From CBDBGD01 sp965205235 (GTDB taxonomy: Bacteria; Chloroflexota; Dehalococcoidia; Lucifugimonadales; UBA1127): a DNA stretch of 64,000 nt. The notes under the pieces are model-generated. The model saw nothing but the letters and a program-made list of their open reading frames with translations, was not told the DNA's origin and did not search any database. The position numbers were made by a program, and so were the translations under genes. Location of the stretch: positions 1 to 64,000 of the forward strand of contig CBDBGD010000007.1 of NCBI GenBank assembly GCA_965205235.1, in the 5' to 3' direction. Positions 43,192-52,428 of the stretch are shown piece by piece; positions within the stretch are counted from its first letter, which is position 1; the number at the start of each line of letters is the position of its first letter.

Positions 43192-44853
43192 CTACCACGC
43201 CTCCGGCGCTTCCGCGATCCCGTCCAGGTCCGCCCGCGAGTAGGAGCCCAGGGAGCGGAAGTCCAGCTCCGTGTAGTTCTTGATCCAGCGCAGGGCGATC
43301 TTGTAGGCCTTGCGGTAGCGCTCAGCCGCGGCGGGGTTGTCGCCGCGGCGGGACAGGATGTCCGCCAGCTCGCTCTGCAGCAGGCCCTTCACGCCCGCCA
43401 GGTCGTGCTCCTCCTCCGTGTCGGTGGCCTTCGCTCGGTGGATGATGCGCTGCGCCGTCTGGGCGACGGCGATGCGGGCCGTGGCCAGGTCCTCCATGAG
43501 CGCAGGATGGACGCCGGGCTGACCCTCGAGCGAGTCGATGCCCTTGGCGCCCCTGCCGGTGAGCCACCCTTCGACGTACTCCAGGACGGTGCGGGCGTTG
43601 CGCCGCGTGCCCTCCATGGTGACGACGCCCTGGGGCGCCCGCAGCTCGACGGGGAAGTCGTCTGGCGTACCCACCGAAAGCGCCTGGCCCGAGGCGGCCC
43701 ACTCCTTGAACGGGTCTGCAGCCGCCTTCATGTGGTAGATGTGGGCCACCCAGCCCCGGAGGAAGCCCTGTCGTGCCTCCCACTCCTTGTCGGCGCGGAT
43801 GGTGGCGGCGGCGGCGCTGTTCACCTCTTCGTCGCGGCTGGGGAGGGCCGTCGCCATGCCGCCGATGGCCACGGCGCTGTGCTTATGGCACACGGCCACG
43901 AGGCGGCGAAACATGTTCGCCAGGAAGTCCGTGGTCTTGATGTCGACGCCGTAGCGGTCGGGCCAGACCTGTTCGGCGTCGGCCATGATGTACTCCAGGA
44001 TGCTGGCCTTGAGGTCCCAGCGGGCGGCGTTGAGCCCGGCGGCGTAGGGCCCCAGCGCGTGCAGCATCTCCTCCATCGCGTACACGGCCGGCAGCGACTC
44101 GATCAGGATGATGCCCCGAATGGTGGCGTCCCGCAGGCCGGGTACGAGCTCCTGGCTTGCGGCGAAGACGTCCCGATACCAGGCCACCTCGTCGGGCGAC
44201 TCGGTCTTTGGGATGTAGAAGTAGACGCCCTGGCCTCGAGCGGCCTGGGCCTGTCCGGCGTAAAAGAGGGTGAGCGCCGTGCCGAGGAGCGACGCCGAGA
44301 TGGGCGCGCCGTCGACCGTCACGTCGGGCTCGTCTAGGTGGAGGCCGCGCTCACGGTGCATGAAGAAAGGGATGTCCCCCTCGCGGATGCTGTACTCGCG
44401 GTTGCGGGCGGTGTCTGTGTAGGTGAGGGTGCGCTCCACCGCGCCTCGCCGGTTGATGGCCGCCTGCAGCGTATCCTGCAGCCGGTGCCCGGCCGAGTCC
44501 TCGTCGTCGTCCAGGTCGCCCTCGGCGCGGGTGCCGTCGGGGCCGGGATTGAGCGCGTTGATGAACATGGGGGTCACGTGGACGGGCCCGGAGATCTCGA
44601 TGCCCGGCAGCCGCAGCTCCTCCGGCACAGGTGGCACATGCCAGTCGCCGTTCGCCTCGCTTGGGGGCAGCGGGGCGAGGGGACGGCTGCCGCTCAGCGC
44701 GCCGTCGAGCATCGCCGCTCTCGCCGCTCGCAGAGCATGGACGCGCGAGCCATGGGCGTCGTGGAGGGCCAGAAGGTAGCGGGTGAAGTCGGGGGAGAAG
44801 AGCTCGTCGGCCCCCTCGACGGGAGCGTAGCGAATGCGGTCGGACGCGGCCAT
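43192..44853 (-). CDS. aceB: Malate synthase
   Basis: 553 residues from ATG 44853, with GGAGG about 10 nt upstream. Condenses acetyl-CoA and glyoxylate in the glyoxylate cycle. GIILIESLPAVYAMEEMLHAL, the variant signature AAGLNAARWDLKASILEY and the C-terminal WLTGRGAKGIDSLEGQPGVHPALMEDLATARIAVAQTAQRI identify malate synthase A-like. The signature motif is altered from the usual GLNxGxWDY, placing it in a divergent subgroup. Isocitrate lyase is not in the window. A minus-strand TATAAT lies at 44887-44892. Confidence 0.88.
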   Translation of the reverse strand: MAASDRIRYAPVEGADELFSPDFTRYLLALHDAHGSRVHALRAARAAMLDGALSGSRPLAPLPPSEANGDWHVPPVPEELRLPGIEISGPVHVTPMFINALNPGPDGTRAEGDLDDDEDSAGHRLQDTLQAAINRRGAVERTLTYTDTARNREYSIREGDIPFFMHRERGLHLDEPDVTVDGAPISASLLGTALTLFYAGQAQAARGQGVYFYIPKTESPDEVAWYRDVFAASQELVPGLRDATIRGIILIESLPAVYAMEEMLHALGPYAAGLNAARWDLKASILEYIMADAEQVWPDRYGVDIKTTDFLANMFRRLVAVCHKHSAVAIGGMATALPSRDEEVNSAAAATIRADKEWEARQGFLRGWVAHIYHMKAAADPFKEWAASGQALSVGTPDDFPVELRAPQGVVTMEGTRRNARTVLEYVEGWLTGRGAKGIDSLEGQPGVHPALMEDLATARIAVAQTAQRIIHRAKATDTEEEHDLAGVKGLLQSELADILSRRGDNPAAAERYRKAYKIALRWIKNYTELDFRSLGSYSRADLDGIAEAPEAW

Positions 44854-44886
44854 GGGCGTGAGTCCTCCGATGTAGTGGTTGGCGCC

Positions 44887-44892
44887 ATTATA
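44887..44892 (-). promoter_or_regulatory. Minus-strand -10 box of malate synthase
   Basis: A perfect TATAAT on the minus strand, giving a leader of about 27 nt to the ATG at 44853. No good -35 box is seen 17 nt upstream (TGCGCT). Confidence 0.35.
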
Positions 44893-44989
44893 GCGGACGG
44901 CCTCGCGGCAGCGCACGAACGCAGGGGTTGTCACCGCATGCGCCCAGGGCTACCATGCGACTGACGCAGGAGTACCCCGGAGGGCGTGG

Positions 44990-46177
<1,188 letters not shown>

Positions 46178-46198
46178 ACCAAGGCAGAGGAGGCAATC

Positions 46199-47395
46199 AT
46201 GCGCAACGGATTCAGAGTCATCGACGCCGACGCCCACTCGCAGGACGCCATGGCGCAGTGGGTGGACTACATGGAGCCCGAGTACTGGGACCGGCGCCCC
46301 CGCATCGAGTACGTAGAGGGGAACGGAGAGCGCGCGCCGCGCTCGTACCGGCTCCTCCCGTGCGAGCTCTTCCCGGAGCCGGAGAAGCGCACGGGCAACC
46401 TCCAGGGCGCGGGGGTGCACCGGGAGGGCAGGGCCGTCATCCGGGAGTTCATGCCCAAGAAGTACCCCAACGGCTATCCCGTCAACTGGACGCCCGAAAG
46501 CCGGCTACACGACATGGACCTGTACGGGTGGGACAAGCAGGTCATGGTGACCGGCTTCGGGATCCTGGGCTGGCACCACCTGGAGAACCGGGACCAGGGC
46601 CTGCTGTGGGCCTGCAGCCGCGCCTGGCACAACTGGCTGCACGATTACTGCTCCGCTGACCCGAAGCGGCTGTACTTCGTCGGCACGATGCCCCGCCAGC
46701 ACGACATCGAAGGGCTGGTGGCCGAGACGCGGCGCATCGTCGAGGACCTGGGGTCGGTGACGGTGGACATGCCGCGTGCGACGCGGGGCCAGTCCTGGCA
46801 CGAGCCTTTCTACGACCCCTTCTGGTCGCTGGCGCAGGACCTGGACATCCCCATCTCCTTCCACGGCGTCCACAGCGGCGAGCCCGAGGTGGGGGCGCGC
46901 TACAAGCCGCGCCACATGGTGCCGGGGCAGCAGGTGGCCCTGGACCATGCGCTGCACCACCCCTTCGAGAACATGCTGTCGCTAGGCCACCTCATCTATA
47001 TGGGCGTGCTGGAGCGCTACCCCAAGCTGCGTATCTCCCTGCTGGAGGGCAACGCGGGCTGGCTGCCGTGGTGGATCAGCCGCCTGGACGACCACGCTCT
47101 GGAATCGCGGCGGCAGGGGATGTGGTTCGACGCGCCGCTGCTGCCGATGAGCCCCAGCGACTACTTCCGACGCCAGGGCTTCGCCGCGTGCGACGGCGAC
47201 GAGGGCGCGCTGCCCGCCGTCGTCCACCTTGGGTGGGAGGACAACGTTGTCTGGAACACCGACTACCCGCACTCGGACGCGCCGGACCCGCGGGTCGCCG
47301 TCGACAGCCTGCTGGAGCAGGACATCCCGGACTCGGCCAAGAGCAAGATCCTCTGGGACAACTCGGTGCGGCTGTACGGACCGCGCATCCTGTAG
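46199..47395 (+). CDS. Amidohydrolase_2-type metal-dependent hydrolase, copy 1
   Basis: 398 residues. TIM-barrel hydrolase of the amidohydrolase superfamily. N-terminus FRVIDADAHSQDAMAQWVDYMEPEYWDRRPRIE has DADxH in place of the HxH metal motif. Further ligand segments: ISFHGVHSGEP, RISLLEGNAGWLPWWISRLDDHALESRRQGMWF, and WNTDYPHSDAPDP (Asp ligand). Follows the FIST gene by 21 nt, so probably the same transcript. Substrate unknown. It has close sister genes at 47453 and 49431. Confidence 0.92.
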   Translation: MRNGFRVIDADAHSQDAMAQWVDYMEPEYWDRRPRIEYVEGNGERAPRSYRLLPCELFPEPEKRTGNLQGAGVHREGRAVIREFMPKKYPNGYPVNWTPESRLHDMDLYGWDKQVMVTGFGILGWHHLENRDQGLLWACSRAWHNWLHDYCSADPKRLYFVGTMPRQHDIEGLVAETRRIVEDLGSVTVDMPRATRGQSWHEPFYDPFWSLAQDLDIPISFHGVHSGEPEVGARYKPRHMVPGQQVALDHALHHPFENMLSLGHLIYMGVLERYPKLRISLLEGNAGWLPWWISRLDDHALESRRQGMWFDAPLLPMSPSDYFRRQGFAACDGDEGALPAVVHLGWEDNVVWNTDYPHSDAPDPRVAVDSLLEQDIPDSAKSKILWDNSVRLYGPRIL

Positions 47396-47402
47396 GGCGT
47401 TC

Positions 47403-47431
47403 TTGACACCCCATGCGGCCAACGCTAATGT
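47403..47431 (+). promoter_or_regulatory. Promoter of amidohydrolase copy 2
   Basis: Perfect TTGACA (47403-47408), 17-nt spacer and TAATGT (47426-47431). The gene has a GGAGGAGGGAG Shine-Dalgarno. The TTGACACCCC start matches the promoter of copy 3, so it may have been duplicated with the gene. Confidence 0.6.
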
Positions 47432-47452
47432 GAGGCACAGGAGGAGGGAGAG

Positions 47453-48649
47453 ATGAAGAACGGTTTCAGGGTCATTGATGCAGACGCCCACACTCAAGAC
47501 AACCTGTCCCACTGGGTGGACTACTTTGAGCCGGAGTTCTGGGACCGGCGCCCGCGCATCGAGTACGTGGAGGAGGACCAGGCCTTCGGCACGCTGACGG
47601 CCCGGGTGCTCCCCTGCGAGCTCTTCCCCCAGCCGGTGGTGCGGGACAGCAACCTGCAGGGCGCGAGCGCCAAGCGCAGGGGCCGCACCGAGCTCAAGGA
47701 GTTCATGCCCAAGAAGTACCCCGACGCCTACCCGGCAAACTGGAGCGCGGAGAGCCGCCTGAAGGACATGGACCAGTACGGCTGGGACAAGCAGGTCATG
47801 ATCACCGGGCTTGGCGGCCTGGGCTGGCACCAGCAGGTCGGGCGAGACCAGGACCTGCTGTGGGCGGCCGCCCGAGCGTGGCACAACTGGTGCCACGACT
47901 TCGCATCGGCGGACCCCAAGCGGCTGTACCCCGTGGGCACCATGCCCATCCAGCACGACATCGAGGGGCTGGTGGAAGAGACGCGGCGCATCGTGGTGGA
48001 GCAGAACGTCGTCACCATCGACATGCCTGCGCCCACCAAGGGCCGCCCCTGGGACGACCCGGCCTACGACCCCTTCTGGTCGCTCGCCGAGGAGCTGAGC
48101 TTCCCCGTGTCGTTCCACGGCGTCGCTGGCGGCGAGCCGCTGGCCGGCGCGCGGTACAAGCCTAGGAGCGCGGTCCCCGGCCAGCAGGTGGCCCTGGACC
48201 ATGCACTGCACCACCCCTACGAGAACATGCTCTCGCTGGCGCACCTGGTCTACATGGGCATCCTGGAGCGGTTCCCCAAGATGCGGGTCTCCTTCCTGGA
48301 GGGCAACGCCGGGTGGCTGCCGTGGTGGCTGTCCCGACTGGACGACCACGCCCTGGAGTCTCGCCGACAGGGGATGTGGTTCGACGCACCGCTGCTCCCG
48401 CTGAGCCCCAGCGAGTACTTCCGACGCCAGGGCTTCGTGGCCTGCGACGGCGACGAAGGGTCGCTGGCCGGCGTCACGCTGCTGGGCTGGGAGGACCATG
48501 TGGTCTGGAACACCGACTATCCCCACCCCGACGCGCCGGACCCCGACAAGGCGCTGGACAGCTTCCTGGACCAGCCCATCTCCGAGGACGCCAAGCGGAA
48601 GATCCTCTGGGACAACGCAGTCAGGCTGTACGGAGAGCGCATCCTGTAG
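47453..48649 (+). CDS. Amidohydrolase_2-type metal-dependent hydrolase, copy 2
   Basis: 398 residues, clearly related to copies 1 and 3 along the whole length (for instance MKNGFRVIDADAHTQDNLSHWVDYFEPEFWDRRPRIEYV and WNTDYPHPDAPDPDKALDSFLDQPISEDAKRKILWDNAVRLYG). Metal ligand pattern DADAH, SFHGVAGGEP, FLEGNAGWLPWWLSRLDDHALE and NTDYPH. It has its own promoter, so it can be expressed independently. 113 nt with two inverted repeats separate it from the MOSC gene. Confidence 0.92.
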   Translation: MKNGFRVIDADAHTQDNLSHWVDYFEPEFWDRRPRIEYVEEDQAFGTLTARVLPCELFPQPVVRDSNLQGASAKRRGRTELKEFMPKKYPDAYPANWSAESRLKDMDQYGWDKQVMITGLGGLGWHQQVGRDQDLLWAAARAWHNWCHDFASADPKRLYPVGTMPIQHDIEGLVEETRRIVVEQNVVTIDMPAPTKGRPWDDPAYDPFWSLAEELSFPVSFHGVAGGEPLAGARYKPRSAVPGQQVALDHALHHPYENMLSLAHLVYMGILERFPKMRVSFLEGNAGWLPWWLSRLDDHALESRRQGMWFDAPLLPLSPSEYFRRQGFVACDGDEGSLAGVTLLGWEDHVVWNTDYPHPDAPDPDKALDSFLDQPISEDAKRKILWDNAVRLYGERIL

Positions 48650-48653
48650 ACCC

Positions 48654-48718
48654 CGCTCACCCTGAGCTTGTCGAAGGGCTGCGACTCCTCCCCTTCCCCC
48701 TCCCGGCGGGGGAAGGGG
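48654..48718. repeat. Two short inverted-repeat elements between amidohydrolase 2 and the MOSC gene
   Basis: First CGCTCACCCTGAGCTTGTCG-type element (48654-48678), which matches the motif of the inverted pair at 58943 and 59050 in part. Then CCCCTTCCCCC / GGGGGAAGGGG (48690-48700 with 48708-48718, an 11-bp stem). Both lie downstream of copy 2 and may act as transcription terminators; they look like dispersed repeats. Confidence 0.5.
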
Positions 48719-48763
48719 AAGGCGCCCCGTGACTCGCAAGGTCGGCGTCCAGGGAGAGAGAAC

Positions 48764-49351
48764 GTGCTGAGCGCGATGGGCAATAGGCCGGACCTCGCGG
48801 GCCATCCGACTGCCGAGCAGTTGGAGGCGGGACTGGAGCACGTCCGGCGTTCTCCGGCGAACCACGGCGCCCTTCGCATGATCGTGCGGCGTCCCGACAC
48901 CAACGAGCGCGAAGTCGTCGACGAGGGCGCCTTGGACGTCGGCCTGGGCCTCGTCGGCGACAACTGGAAGGCGCGGGGGAACCCGCTCACCGCGGACGGC
49001 AAGGCGAACCCGGAAGCGCAGGTCACGGTGATCAACGCCCGGCTCCTCCACCTCGTGTCGCAGGCAGAGGAGCGGTGGCCCTTGGCTGGCGACCAACTCG
49101 TCGTCGACCTGGACCTGAGCGTGGACAACCTGCCCCCGGGAACGCGTCTATGCATCGGATCGGCGGTGCTGGAGGTCTCGGCGAAGCCCCACACCGGCTG
49201 CCACAAGTTCGAGGCCCGCTTCGGTAGAGCCGCCCTGAAGTTCATTAGCTCTCCCGTAGGCAGGGATCTGCGACTGAGAGGCCTCAACGCCCGCGTCGTC
49301 GAGTCCGGGACGATTCGCGTCGGAGACGCAGCGACAGTCGTTTTGTCCTGA
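48764..49351 (+). CDS. MOSC-domain protein
   Basis: 195 residues from GTG 48764, preceded by AGGGAGAG. MOSC domains bind molybdenum-cofactor-type sulfurated groups or act as sulfur carriers on a conserved cysteine, here in AKPHTGCHKFEARFG. DVGLGLVGDNWKARG and VTVINARLLHLV and WPLAGDQLVVDLDLSVDNLPPGTRLCIG define the beta-barrel. It is inserted between amidohydrolase copies 2 and 3, both of which have their own promoters. Confidence 0.85.
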   Translation: MLSAMGNRPDLAGHPTAEQLEAGLEHVRRSPANHGALRMIVRRPDTNEREVVDEGALDVGLGLVGDNWKARGNPLTADGKANPEAQVTVINARLLHLVSQAEERWPLAGDQLVVDLDLSVDNLPPGTRLCIGSAVLEVSAKPHTGCHKFEARFGRAALKFISSPVGRDLRLRGLNARVVESGTIRVGDAATVVLS

Positions 49352-49375
49352 CCGCACTACCAGACTCTCCGAGCC

Positions 49376-49404
49376 TTGACACCCCGCACCGCCGCCGGTA
49401 CCGT
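49376..49404 (+). promoter_or_regulatory. Promoter of amidohydrolase copy 3
   Basis: Perfect TTGACA (49376-49381), 17-nt spacer and TACCGT (49399-49404), with GGGAGGAG upstream of ATG 49431. Matches the TTGACACCCC of copy 2's promoter. Confidence 0.55.
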
Positions 49405-49430
49405 GACCCCACGCGGGAGGAGCAGCCACC

Positions 49431-50636
49431 ATGAAGAACGGCTATCGAGTCATCGACGCTGACGCACACATCCAGGACGAGCTGGCGGGCTGGGTCGACT
49501 ACGTCGAGCCGGAGTACTGGGACCGGCGTCCTCGCATCGAGATCGTCGACGACGGCCAGTACGGCTGGGGCCGCCGCTACGCCCGCATCCTCCCCTGCGA
49601 GCTGTTCCCGCAGCCCCGTGACGCGGCCACGGGCCTCCAACGTCGCAGCTCGTCGGGCCGCAAGGTCACGAGCCCCCGGGAGTTCATGCCGGGCAAGTAC
49701 GGGGACTCCTACCACCGGGAGTGGACCGCCCAGAGCCGCCTGGAGGACATGGACCGCTACGGGTGGGACAAGCAGGTGATGATCACGGGCATCGGCGGGC
49801 TCGGGTGGAGCTGGAGCCGGTGCGAGTCGAAGGACCAGGGGCTGCTGTGGGCCATGGCCAGGGCTTGGCACAACTGGTGCCACGACTTCGCCGCCGCCGA
49901 CCCCTCTCGCCTCTACCCCGTGGTCGAGGTGCCGGGCCAGCACGACATCGAAGGGATGGTTGACGAGTCACGGCGCGCCGTCGACAAGCTCGGCGCAGTG
50001 ACGGTGATGATGCCGAAGCCATCGAAGGGTCGACCGTGGGAAGACCCGGCCTACGACCCCTTCTGGTCCCTCGCCGAAGAGCTGGACTTCCCCGTCTCCT
50101 TCCACGGCGTCAACAGCGGTGAGCCGCACACCGCCGCCCGCTACCAGCCCCGGGACCTGGTGCCCGGCCAGCAGACGGCCCTGGAGCACGCGTGCCGCTT
50201 CCCCTACGAGAACATGCTCTCCCTGGGCCACCTCATCTACATGGGCGTGCTGGAGCGGTTCCCCAAGGTGCGAGTGGCCTTCATGGAGGGCAACGCCGGG
50301 TGGCTGCCCTGGTGGCTCTCCCGACTGGACGACCACGCGCTGGCGTCCCGACGGCAGGGGATGTGGTTCGACGCGCCGCTGCTCGCCCTGAGCCCCAGCG
50401 ACTACTTCCGACGCCAGGGCTTCGTGGCCTGCGACGGCGACGAGGGGGCGCTGGCGGGCGTCACGCTGCTCGGCTGGGAGGACCACGTCGTCTGGAACAC
50501 CGACTACCCCCACCCCGACGCGCCGGACCCCGACAAGGCGCTGGACAGCTTCCTGGCCCAGCCCATCTCCGACGACGCCAAGCGCAAGGTGCTCTGGGAC
50601 AACGCCGCGAGGCTCTTCGGACCGCGGATGGCCTAG
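49431..50636 (+). CDS. Amidohydrolase_2-type metal-dependent hydrolase, copy 3
   Basis: 401 residues. Same architecture as copies 1 and 2: YRVIDADAHIQDELAGWVDYVEPEYWDRRPRIE at the start, PVSFHGVNSGEPHTAARYQPRDLVPGQQ in the middle, AFMEGNAGWLPWWLSRLDDHALASRRQGMWFDAPLLALSPSDYF and NTDYPHPDAPDPDKALDSFLAQPISDDAKRKVLWDN at the end. Nearest to copy 2 in the C-terminal half. It is followed by the permease after 23 nt. Confidence 0.92.
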   Translation: MKNGYRVIDADAHIQDELAGWVDYVEPEYWDRRPRIEIVDDGQYGWGRRYARILPCELFPQPRDAATGLQRRSSSGRKVTSPREFMPGKYGDSYHREWTAQSRLEDMDRYGWDKQVMITGIGGLGWSWSRCESKDQGLLWAMARAWHNWCHDFAAADPSRLYPVVEVPGQHDIEGMVDESRRAVDKLGAVTVMMPKPSKGRPWEDPAYDPFWSLAEELDFPVSFHGVNSGEPHTAARYQPRDLVPGQQTALEHACRFPYENMLSLGHLIYMGVLERFPKVRVAFMEGNAGWLPWWLSRLDDHALASRRQGMWFDAPLLALSPSDYFRRQGFVACDGDEGALAGVTLLGWEDHVVWNTDYPHPDAPDPDKALDSFLAQPISDDAKRKVLWDNAARLFGPRMA

Positions 50637-50659
50637 GGTCTCTGCGGAGACACAGGCCC

Positions 50660-52405
50660 ATGGCGTCGACACGCGGGAGCGCCGACCAGCCCATCCGATT
50701 CGAGCCCGAGGAGGCCTGTCCTCCGTCGACGGCGCTGGTGGTCGGCTTCCAGGGCGCCGCGCTCGTCCTCGCGCCGACGGTGCTCAACGTGGCGGTCGCC
50801 GTCCGCTCCTCCGGCCTCGAGGACAGCTACCTCGCGTGGAGCGTCTTCGCGGCCCTGATCATCAGCGCGGCGGTCACGGCGCTGCAAGCGTTCCAGGCCT
50901 GGCGATTCGGCGCGGGCCACGTCGTGCTCACCAGCCCCGCAGCGCTGTTCATCGCAATCATGGTGGCGACGATTTCAGCGGCCGGACCGGAGACTTTCGC
51001 CAGCCTGCTGGTCGTAAGCTGCGCGATCCAGGTCGCTCTCGCATGGTGGCTGCCCACCCTCCGCCGGATCTTCACCCCGGTCGTCACGGGCACGGTGACC
51101 ATGCTGATCGCCATCAGCGTGCTGCCCATCGCGTTCGACAGCGTTCAGGACCTGCCCGCCGGCGCCGCGCCGGTCTCCGGCCCAGTGGTCGCCGGGGTGA
51201 CGCTGCTGGTCTCGATCATCGTGACGCTGCGCGCCACCGGACGCTGGCGCATCGCCGGGCCGTTCATCAGCATCCTGGCCGGATGCGTGGCCGCCGCGGC
51301 CTTCGGGCTCCTCGACGGAGACCGAATCGCGAGCGCCCGCTGGTTCGGCATCCCCGAGCTGCCGCCGCTGAGCCTCGACCTGACGCCCGGCAGGGAGTTC
51401 TGGGCGCTCCTGCCTTCGTTCGCATTCCTCACCCTGGTGCTCGGCATCAAGACCATCAGCGACGGCGTGGCGATTCAGCAGGGGTCCAGGCGACGGCCGC
51501 GAGCGATCGACTTCCGCCGGATCCAGGGCATGGTCAGCGTCAACGGCATCGGCATGTTGCTCGCCGGCCTCGCCGGCACGCTGCCACCCATGTCCTACTC
51601 CTCGTTCAGCCTCTCGCTGATAAACCTCACCGGCGTCGCCGCCCGGCGAGTGGGCATCGGCATCGCGGTCGTCCTCGTCTTGCTGGCCTTCTTCGCGAAG
51701 CTTGCAGCCGTGCTGCTGACCATCCCCGGCCCCGTGCTGGGCGCCTACCTGATGCTCGCCATGGGCATGCTCTTCGTCAGCGGCTGGCAGACCATCCTGC
51801 GCGACGGCCTCGACACCAGGCACGTGCTCGTGGTCGCGCTCGCCAGCGCGCTGGGCCTGGGCCTGCACAACCACGCCCTCATGCGAGACCTCTTCGGCGA
51901 CGAGATGGGCGGCCTGCTCGGCAACGGCGTCACGATAGGCGCGGTCGTCGCCATCGGCATGACCTTCCTGCTCGAAGCGACCAGCGCGCGCCGTTCGCGG
52001 CTCGAGGTCACGTTGGACATGGCCTCGCTCCCCGCGATCGACGACTTCCTCACCCGGCTCGCGGCCAGGCTGGGCTGGAACGAGACGTCCACTTCACGGC
52101 TGCGCGCCGCCGGCGAGGAGACGCTCGCCAGCCTGCAGGCCGACGGCGGCGATGCCGAGAGCTCGGAGCAGCCTCGTCTCATCGTCGAGGCGCGGCCGCA
52201 GGGGACGACGGTGAAGCTGGAGTTCGTCGCCACCACGCGCCACGAGAACGTCGAGGACCAGTTGGCGTACCTGAGCGATGAAGCCCCCATACCAACGGTC
52301 GACCAGCTCTCGCTCCGGCTGCTGCGACATCACGCCTCGGCCGTGCGCCACCAGAAGTTCCACGGCCTGGACATCGTCACGGTCCAGGTCGAGGGCAGCC
52401 GCTGA
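50660..52405 (+). CDS. Nucleobase/xanthine-type (NCS2) permease fused to a C-terminal HATPase-like domain
   Basis: 581 residues. Residues about 25-440 form 12-14 hydrophobic segments with SFAFLTLVLGIKTISDGVAIQQGSRRRPRAIDF and RIQGMVSVNGIGMLLAGLAGTLPPMSYS, the central motif of the NCS2 uracil/xanthine permeases (N-x-G-x4-GLAGTxP). Residues about 450-581 are soluble: LPAIDDFLTRLAARLGWNETSTSRLRAAGEETLASL with QLSLRLLRHHASAVRH resembles an anti-sigma/RsbW-type ATPase fold. The fusion is unusual; function of the tail is inference. ATG 50660 is 24 nt after amidohydrolase copy 3. Confidence 0.83.
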   Translation: MASTRGSADQPIRFEPEEACPPSTALVVGFQGAALVLAPTVLNVAVAVRSSGLEDSYLAWSVFAALIISAAVTALQAFQAWRFGAGHVVLTSPAALFIAIMVATISAAGPETFASLLVVSCAIQVALAWWLPTLRRIFTPVVTGTVTMLIAISVLPIAFDSVQDLPAGAAPVSGPVVAGVTLLVSIIVTLRATGRWRIAGPFISILAGCVAAAAFGLLDGDRIASARWFGIPELPPLSLDLTPGREFWALLPSFAFLTLVLGIKTISDGVAIQQGSRRRPRAIDFRRIQGMVSVNGIGMLLAGLAGTLPPMSYSSFSLSLINLTGVAARRVGIGIAVVLVLLAFFAKLAAVLLTIPGPVLGAYLMLAMGMLFVSGWQTILRDGLDTRHVLVVALASALGLGLHNHALMRDLFGDEMGGLLGNGVTIGAVVAIGMTFLLEATSARRSRLEVTLDMASLPAIDDFLTRLAARLGWNETSTSRLRAAGEETLASLQADGGDAESSEQPRLIVEARPQGTTVKLEFVATTRHENVEDQLAYLSDEAPIPTVDQLSLRLLRHHASAVRHQKFHGLDIVTVQVEGSR

Positions 52406-52428
52406 TTCAGCTTCCGAGACGGACCGGG

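Noticed and set aside
46982..49096. A 704-codon antisense ORF over the amidohydrolases
   Set aside because: High-GC shadow of real genes on the other strand: codons follow the sense-strand third-position bias, no start signal, no family match.
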